Below are positions 52,801-60,868 of a DNA stretch of 64,000 bases, one piece after another. The stretch covers positions 52,563,496 through 52,627,495 of the forward strand of contig CM045732.1 in NCBI GenBank assembly GCA_024760905.1, in the 5' to 3' direction. The notes under the pieces were generated by a model. It was not told the origin of the DNA and did not search any database. It saw nothing but the letters and a program-made list of their open reading frames with translations. The stretch comes from Plotosus lineatus (taxonomy: Eukaryota > Chordata > Actinopteri > Siluriformes > Plotosidae). The first letter of the stretch is position 1, and each line of letters begins with the position of its first letter. Both the position numbers and the translations under genes were made by a program.

Positions 52801-55264
52801 GGTCTCACATAGATGGTTAATATGGTGATTTTGGAGGCAGTCTGACTTAAATGTGGGTAAAAAAAATTGGCAAATGAAGCCATGTTTGCCAGTTGAAGGG
52901 TGGGGGACATTTAAAGTGGACTTTAGTATAATTAACGGATAATGTTTATCGATGCTTATTAACCGCTTGAACACACAAAAAAGCGTCCATTAGCTTCAGG
53001 GTATTTTCATACTTGGTGATATTCACAAAGAGAATGTTTTATCGAGCCAGGGCTGAGTTGCATGGTTCCAGGTATCCACATACAGGTTTCCAGTAGGTTC
53101 AACCACTAGATGACCCCCCCCCCCCCACCGCCACCGCCACCCCAGTACAGCAGTGAGTTGCTTTTTGTGTTCTTGTTCTTCTCTTCTTTGGCTCGGCTCC
53201 ACCCATCAGTAACACTCGTGTCTACCAACCAAGGCTCTCATAAGATTTCTCGAATGTACTGTCAATCTCAAGGCCCTCTATCTAGATCCAACCTGCCAGC
53301 TCATGTTATGTAATTCACAAGATATTTTAAAGAGTCGAATTATCATACATGTGATGTAATTCATCATTTCTTCGCTAGGTGGCTGCAACCTATTTCATGT
53401 GAACAGTTGGTCATTTATTCATTACTCAAGAAGTATTGCATGCCACTGGCTGCATAGATCTGTACAGTGCCGAACTGAAAACGCGTCTGTACTCATAAAC
53501 TCCTGTAAACAGTGCTAATTACATTAGATTGACAGCTTACTATAGTAATTGAGAGCTTAAGGAAATTGCACTAAAATAAAGTAATATTACAAATCTTTAT
53601 AGTTATGTTGACAGGAACTGTCCAATAGATCGAACACCGCAATCTAATTAAATAATTAAAAGTTCAACTTTATTTTGCAGTTCGACAGAGAACACATGTG
53701 TACGAGTACTAATAACATGTGAAAGGTCACTTTCATTCACATTTTGTTGACTGCACTCATTTTCATATATGTTAAAAAAAAAAAAAATTAATGTATTGAA
53801 AATGGAATCATAGGAAACGAATAGTATATTATATTAGCGAAGTAGTTTTTATGACTCTTTGATGTTATTATTATTATTAATATTATTATTACTATTATTA
53901 TTACTATTATTATTGTTATTGATTTAACAATATAATAGTGATAAAGTTATAATTTGTAATATTACAGTAAACAAATAATTTTGCCATGTACATTTCCTTT
54001 TGAATAGATAATTTGTGTTTGGCTTGTAGTCATTACAGGCTTGTATTCTGGTTATTGGCAAGGAGAGAGAATCCCACCACATCATCTCTGACAGCACATC
54101 CATTCTTTCTCTCTTGGACTCCTGGTGATAGATGGTGGCATTATTAGGCTTCAAACGCAGGATATGCGAAGATCGTGTAAACACATCCTGTTGTACCACA
54201 TAGGAACACATCAGAACACCTTTTTTTTTTGTTGTGAGAGCAGCAGGGATTAGTTCTCAGGGCTCGAACACACTTCAATAATTATAACAAATACTGGCTC
54301 TTTAACTCTGCCCCAGTTAGTTCGGAAAAATGTGGAAATTCCCTAACTTATACAAAACATCGGCGATGTCAGGGTAGTGTGTTCTTTGAATACATACACA
54401 ATTATAATATGTCTTTTGTTCTATACTAATGTCTGTATTGTGTCATTAAATATAACATCAGAACCTTCGTGGCAGCATTTTTTTCCTGATAGTGATGCTC
54501 AGTCTTTGTCCAGTATAGGTCTAAGTATTAATTATTTTGTGTGCGTCTGTATTTCTCCATGTATAATCTTTGTATGACTTTATCTTTACTCAGATGTTGA
54601 AGAATGTCAGTTATCTGAATGTGGAGGAGAAGGAGAGATGGGAGAGGGAGACAGCCCCCTTCCTCGTAGCAGTAGTACCTCGGACATCACCCAACAACCC
54701 GCGGACACCTTCCTGGGTAACTATATAACACATACATAAGACTGGGTGATATGAACAAAATACAGTGGTACCTCACCTTACGAAAGACCCAACAAATGAA
54801 ATACAGGTTACGAAACACATTTACCTAAAATTTCTGTCTCTGGATACTAAACAAATTCACTTTACGAAATGCGCCATCTCAAAAATTCAAACAATGCGCG
54901 AGTTGCTCTCCCATTGGCTATCTCCCAACATCCCACCCCGCTGCTCTCCCATTGGCTATCTCCCAACATCCCACCCCGCTGGTCTCCCATTGGCTGTCTC
55001 CCAATATCCCGCCCCGCTGGCCTCCCATTGGCTAGGAGGGAGCTGCATCTCCATAATACCTATGATGCTTTTCGTGTGCCTTCAACCCATTGTTCGTCAC
55101 GGAGTTCAAACATGTATAAAGGACAGAGTTAATGTTGTTTTACGAGTTTTTCGAGTGTGCTCATTGCAACTTTATTTTTTGGTTGAGGCTTTTAACCTTG
55201 CATAAACATTTCTAAGATTATAACTGTGCTAAGAAGACATGGTCAACACACGCGCGCGATCGCG

Positions 55265-55323
<59 letters not shown>

Positions 55324-56565
55324 GGGTGTGATTCCTGGTGAAAGTGATTCCCGATGCGAGTGAAAAGAAGAAGCGGGTTTGTGGCATACGGGTGAGTCAT
55401 ATCGCAAAGGAACATGGCCAAACCCGTCAACCATCGGTACGATATTGAAGCAGAAGGAGGCTTTAAAAGGTATACTTTTATAATTTTTAAAGGGTTTAGG
55501 GGGTAGTATTATTGGGGGCCTTGGAACGAATCAGGCATTTTACATTTAAAATGTGACTCAGCTTACAAAAAAATCAGGCACTTCTGGAATGGATTAATTT
55601 TGTAAGGTGAGGTACCACTGTATATCAAAACACATCATTTCATATTCCAATAACGATGTATATCATGATATAGCATATCGTCTTTAAACTCAAATAATAA
55701 ATTAATTCACAAACAATTAAATAACCAAATTGATTTTTTAGTATTAAAAAACTGGAATATAGTTGGGAAATAGTAATAAAATAATAAAAGTAATATGACT
55801 TCTTATATCAAAAACCTATTCTTCATTACATTCACTTACCCTTCAATAGACTTATTATTATTAATATATTAGTTGTAGTAGTAGTAGTAGTAGTACTATT
55901 TTAATACAGTTGCACTTATAGAATTTTTGTTGTGTGTGTTGAGTTGTAGGTCAAAATAGGGAGGATTCTCCAAATCCAAGCTACTCAGATAACAGATCCT
56001 GGACATGTGACAACAGCTCAGTAGGCAAAAGGGAAACCCCCATGGTTAGTTCTGTTGTCCTTACCTCTTTTTAAACAACATTAAACCTCTGAGGATCATT
56101 TTGTATGAAATACATTAAATATGTTAATATTTTTTAAAATATTGTGTTTGTCTGATGTGTAACAGATTCTGGTTCGGCAGAGCAGCAGTCCAGGAGATAT
56201 TGACTACCCAGGAGAGTTAGGGTCAGCAAATGCAAGGGCAAAAATACAGGAAAAGAGTAAGCTGCTTACCAGAGAATGCACTTAAGAGTAGACTTTTTAA
56301 AGTAGACTCAACTATCACTTATAAAGGTGATAAAATGATTTATTTTAGCTTAGACAATAAAATCACAAAATAAATAAATCAATAAAATCCACAATGAATG
56401 GAGTATTATAAACTGATCTCTAGTGTTTGTATGCAACTTTGTGCAGCTATACATTTGAAATAGTTTTTCTGTTTTCAATTCAGTAAGAAATCTGTGAAGC
56501 AAAATGTAGTGATCACTGATGAAGTTGAAATGCAGTATATCTACAGCTATAGTGGCTTTCCTTTC

Positions 56566-56624
<59 letters not shown>

Positions 56625-59600
56625 CACTTGCACACATACATACATACGTACTGTATTTGTGTTTGCATGGCCTTGGGGGTCAGCTGCTTGGTGAATCTGT
56701 TCCAGGAGTTGAGTGAAGTCCGTTTTATTTAGCAGGGTTCATTGTTGTTTATTCATTTCTAAAAGTTCCTCTAGCTTCCTTCAGCATCCCCTGCTGTGAT
56801 TCTGTGAAGAACACTTGCTTTTGTAATCATTATTCATTGTGCAGATTTGTGTGATATAGTTCAGATGTTTTGAATTTGTTGGGAGTTGATGAGCTGAACA
56901 TTTAAGATATTCCCAGTCCAGCTGTCCTTTAACTTGGGAGGCAGGATTGATGATCATGAAGTTTTCGAAACCTGTTCAAGACAAAGAAGTTTGGCTTTAA
57001 AAAATTTAAAACCTTGAAAATCCCATAGAGAACCAAAATTAAATTAAAATCATCATCATCATCATCATTAAATGGAAAGAAAATGACGCCTCAACAATTC
57101 TGCATAGAAAAGGCTGTTCACTACAACTAACAAACTGGCAAGAAGGGAATTATTGAAATAGGCAGAAATACAAAAATACTAACAGTAACCTTGTAGGAGC
57201 CAAAAAGTTCAACAGTCAGGACTGATTCAAAGAGTAAGACAGCATATTTACAGTTTGCCAGAAGACATGTGGTATTCTCCCTGAACAGATGGAAGTACGT
57301 CCTCTAGTCAGATAAGGCTGACTTTTTAACCATCAAGGAAAACATTGTCTGCCTCAAACCCCAAACTCCCAACACTCCAACAAACCCCAAACTCCCAACA
57401 CTCCAAGAAAACCATCCCCACAGCGAAGCATGGTGGAAGCAGGGTCCTGCTGCGGGGATGTGGGAATGAGTGAGTGGGGGTAAAACTGGAAAATTCTTGT
57501 GGAAAAGACATTTTTGCCGGAACTAATGCAGTTTTGTTTTAATGAATGGGCTGAAATCAAGGCATACCAAGCTCAAAAGACACACTAATAAAATTGCAGC
57601 AGTAATTTCTACAAAATACTGTCTTTTTAGGGCCTGTAGGGTAAATATTTATGCATGTTCAAGTTTTCTTAATCAGATTTGTTGATCAAATAACCACTCG
57701 TCATGTTGTTTAAATCAACTGGTAAATCCCCAAATATCCATTTTCTTTCAAGACAATAAGACAACAAATAAAACAAATGCCAAGAGAGTGAATACTTTTG
57801 CAAGCCACTGTTCATGAATTAACTTTGGTGACAGGTTTTTAATTGTCTCTCTCTACTGGTCCTGTAATGAAAGCATTGTCGTTGCTGTTTTGTTTACTCA
57901 TTGTAGGTGAGAGTGTGAGCAGTGAGATCTCAGCGTCCTACCTCAATGATGCTGACGTAAATCTACTGACGTGGCAGGCTGTAGAAGAGGAGCAAGACTC
58001 TTCCTCTGCCATTGATGTCAGTGTGAGCGTTAATATGGGAATAAACACTGATACAGAAAGCCAGAAGAGTCTCCTACTGAGCCAGAGTGAAGCATTGGCA
58101 GGTACAGCACCCCTCAGTTAGTAAACAGAACCAGACTTTGTTGCTCTGACTGGTTAGTTAGATTATTATTGTACTGAATATCAACACGGTTTTATTAGTC
58201 AGGGATCAGACCGCCATGGTTCTGTGGATGTATCATGGATGTCTCATAGGAGAGCTGTTGTGGGCATGTCTGAATGGGAGGAGGCCCTGGGGCAGACCAC
58301 CGATATGCTGGTTGGATTATATGTCTTGTTTGACTTAGTAAAGCCTCATTAATTTCCTGGAAGAACTGGAGGAGGTAGCCAGTGTGAGGGAGGAGTTCTA
58401 GGCATCTCTGCTCAAACTGCTGCCTGCGACTCGAACCCAGATATATATACAGTGTTCCCTCGCTACGTCGTGCTTCAGTTCTTGCTGCTTCGGTGCATCG
58501 TGGGTTTTTCAAAAATATTAATCGAAAAATTTTTAAAAAGGAAAATGCCACAAAATAAGACCAATTATACAAAAATAAAAACCCCAAAACCCTCCAACAA
58601 AACTACTTACATTTTTATGTGAGGTGTGCATCTGTGTGTGCACGTGCTTCTGTATATGTGTGTATTTATATTTTATTTACATCTTATGCATTATTTTTGA
58701 ACGTTTAATTGTTATTATAAATATTTATAGCATTGAATATGTATTTATTGATGTTATATACACTTATACAGGGATCTCTCGGTACTTCGCTTCAATTCAT
58801 GCAACTTCAGTGCATCGCGTTTTTGGGTGGTTTTTGGTTTTTTTTTAAATATTCACCGAATTAAAAAATAAGGAAATTAAGGAAGAATAGGATAAAAAGT
58901 TAAGGAAAATGTTGCAAAAACAAGGCCAATTATGTAAAAAAAAAAAAAAAAAAAAAAGAAAACCCCAAACAAACACAAAACAAAAAAAAAAACCAACCCA
59001 AAGCCTCCCATCAAAATTAGTTACATTTTTGTGAGATGCACGCGTCTCTGTCTGTGTATTTATATTTTATTTACATCGTATGCATTATTTCCAATGTTTA
59101 ATTGTTATTAGAATTTATAGCATTGAATATGTATTTATTGATATTATATACACACATACATGTACACATACGTCAGTGTGTGTGGAGGGGTGATCCTACT
59201 TCGCGGAATTTGGTGGTCGCGTGGGGATCTCGGTCCTAATTAATTTCGGAAAGTGAGGGATCCCTGTATATGTATGTATATATGAAAGAGAAAGAGATGG
59301 ATAAATGGCCTGATCTGGGGTATACATAGATGACTACATGTAACTGAAGCGGCGTATTACTATTATTTTATTGCTGTTGATTATAGTAATTTCCTATATT
59401 TGCTGTTGAAAGAACGCGTGGAGGATGAAGCAATTCAGATCAAGGCACACAGGGGTTTGCCTCTCATAGACAAATCTAATTAAAGCGAGCACCAGTAGAC
59501 CAATACATGTGAGAAAGTTCATTAATGGTATGGATATGTATGCATATACACTCTCATTACTTTATGGAATTTCTAATCATTTTCAGCTTGTTCCTGACCC

Positions 59601-60817
59601 TTCATCCTGCCCGACTTCCCAGCAAGCAGTTGTGCTGTCTGTTCTTCTCCATACCTGTCCCATGTATACTATATGTGTCCATTTCTCTGCATGCTGAAGG
59701 GTGTCACGTCTGTTTTTATACTGTACCTCATGCCCATGTGGTTTTATTTCTTCATGTCTTTTTATATTTGTGAATATGAATCCATCCTCCTCACTGAATC
59801 CCAGTTAACAGTGTTGGGTTCATTTTGTAGATGATAACCAAAGCACCACATGATCAAATGTTAAGTCGCCTTACGTTTGGTAGTAATGCTGATGGTGAAT
59901 CATCTACAACTCTGTGATCAATAAAATCACCACATGTGTTTTCTGTTTGTGTTCTGTGGATTGATTGTTGTGATTTTCCACCTTGTGCTTTCACCACTGT
60001 GTGTGTGTAGGTTCTGAGTGTGTTTACTCGCTCCACTCTGCCCCTCTGTCCCCGTGTCCCCCTGTTTCTCCCACCCTGCTCGTGCCCCCGGGTTACAGTG
60101 ACGGCCCTCAGCTCCTAGAGGACGCCATGCACGTGCCTCGTGATCTGGGTACTGAACCAGTTTTCCTCTCCATCTTCACTGTCCTCCAAACCTCCTGTGT
60201 TCTTTTTCATGATCTTCCATAAAAATCAAACAAATTTGACTACAAATACTGATCACGAGTTTTGTAAAAGAACATCATTATGGGAAAAAAAAACTAAAGT
60301 TAAAAAAAGTGTAAAGTAGCACTGATGAATCTGATTGGTCAGAAGGTATTGAGCTTTAGTTTCTATAACATAATGATGAAATACTGATAAAACAGTGGTG
60401 TCGGCTGTAAGACAATTCACTGATTTGTGGGTTATCAAAGGCGGGCCATGTCTCTCACTGTCTATGGTGAGAGGCATGTAAAAGAACCATTGCTGACTTT
60501 CCTAAAAAAAAGAGTAGGCTGCAAAGTCGTCAGCGTGTTTCTGTCCCTTACTAAAAAGGGTTGTGACAGGAAGGGCATCCGATGTAAAAACCTCTGCCAA
60601 ATCAAACATGCGAATCAGATGATTCGCTGTGGCGACTCCCGAATAAAAGGGGAAAAAGCCGAAAGGAAGACAGACAGTATTCATAAGCTTGCTCTGATAC
60701 GCCACTGTATTTATAGCATTTATTATAACTGCTTACGTACAGTAGACATTAAACTGTACACTCCTTTTTAGAATGGAGGGTTTTTGTGATTTAAAAATGT
60801 ATTCCTGGATAAATAAA

Positions 60818-60868
<51 letters not shown>

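Larger units (their letters stand above)
54763..55620. mobile_element. Tigger-like MITE, family B copy 2 (intact ends)
   Basis: TA-flanked (54761-54762, 55621-55622). Left end CAGTGGTACCTCACCTTACG; right end in reverse complement is the same 20 bases. It includes a 38-base CCAAT/GC array (54913-55031), a CA array (55264-55321) and TTTTTAAAGGGTTTAGGGGG. The element lies only 46 bases after exon 54594-54716. Confidence 0.92.
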
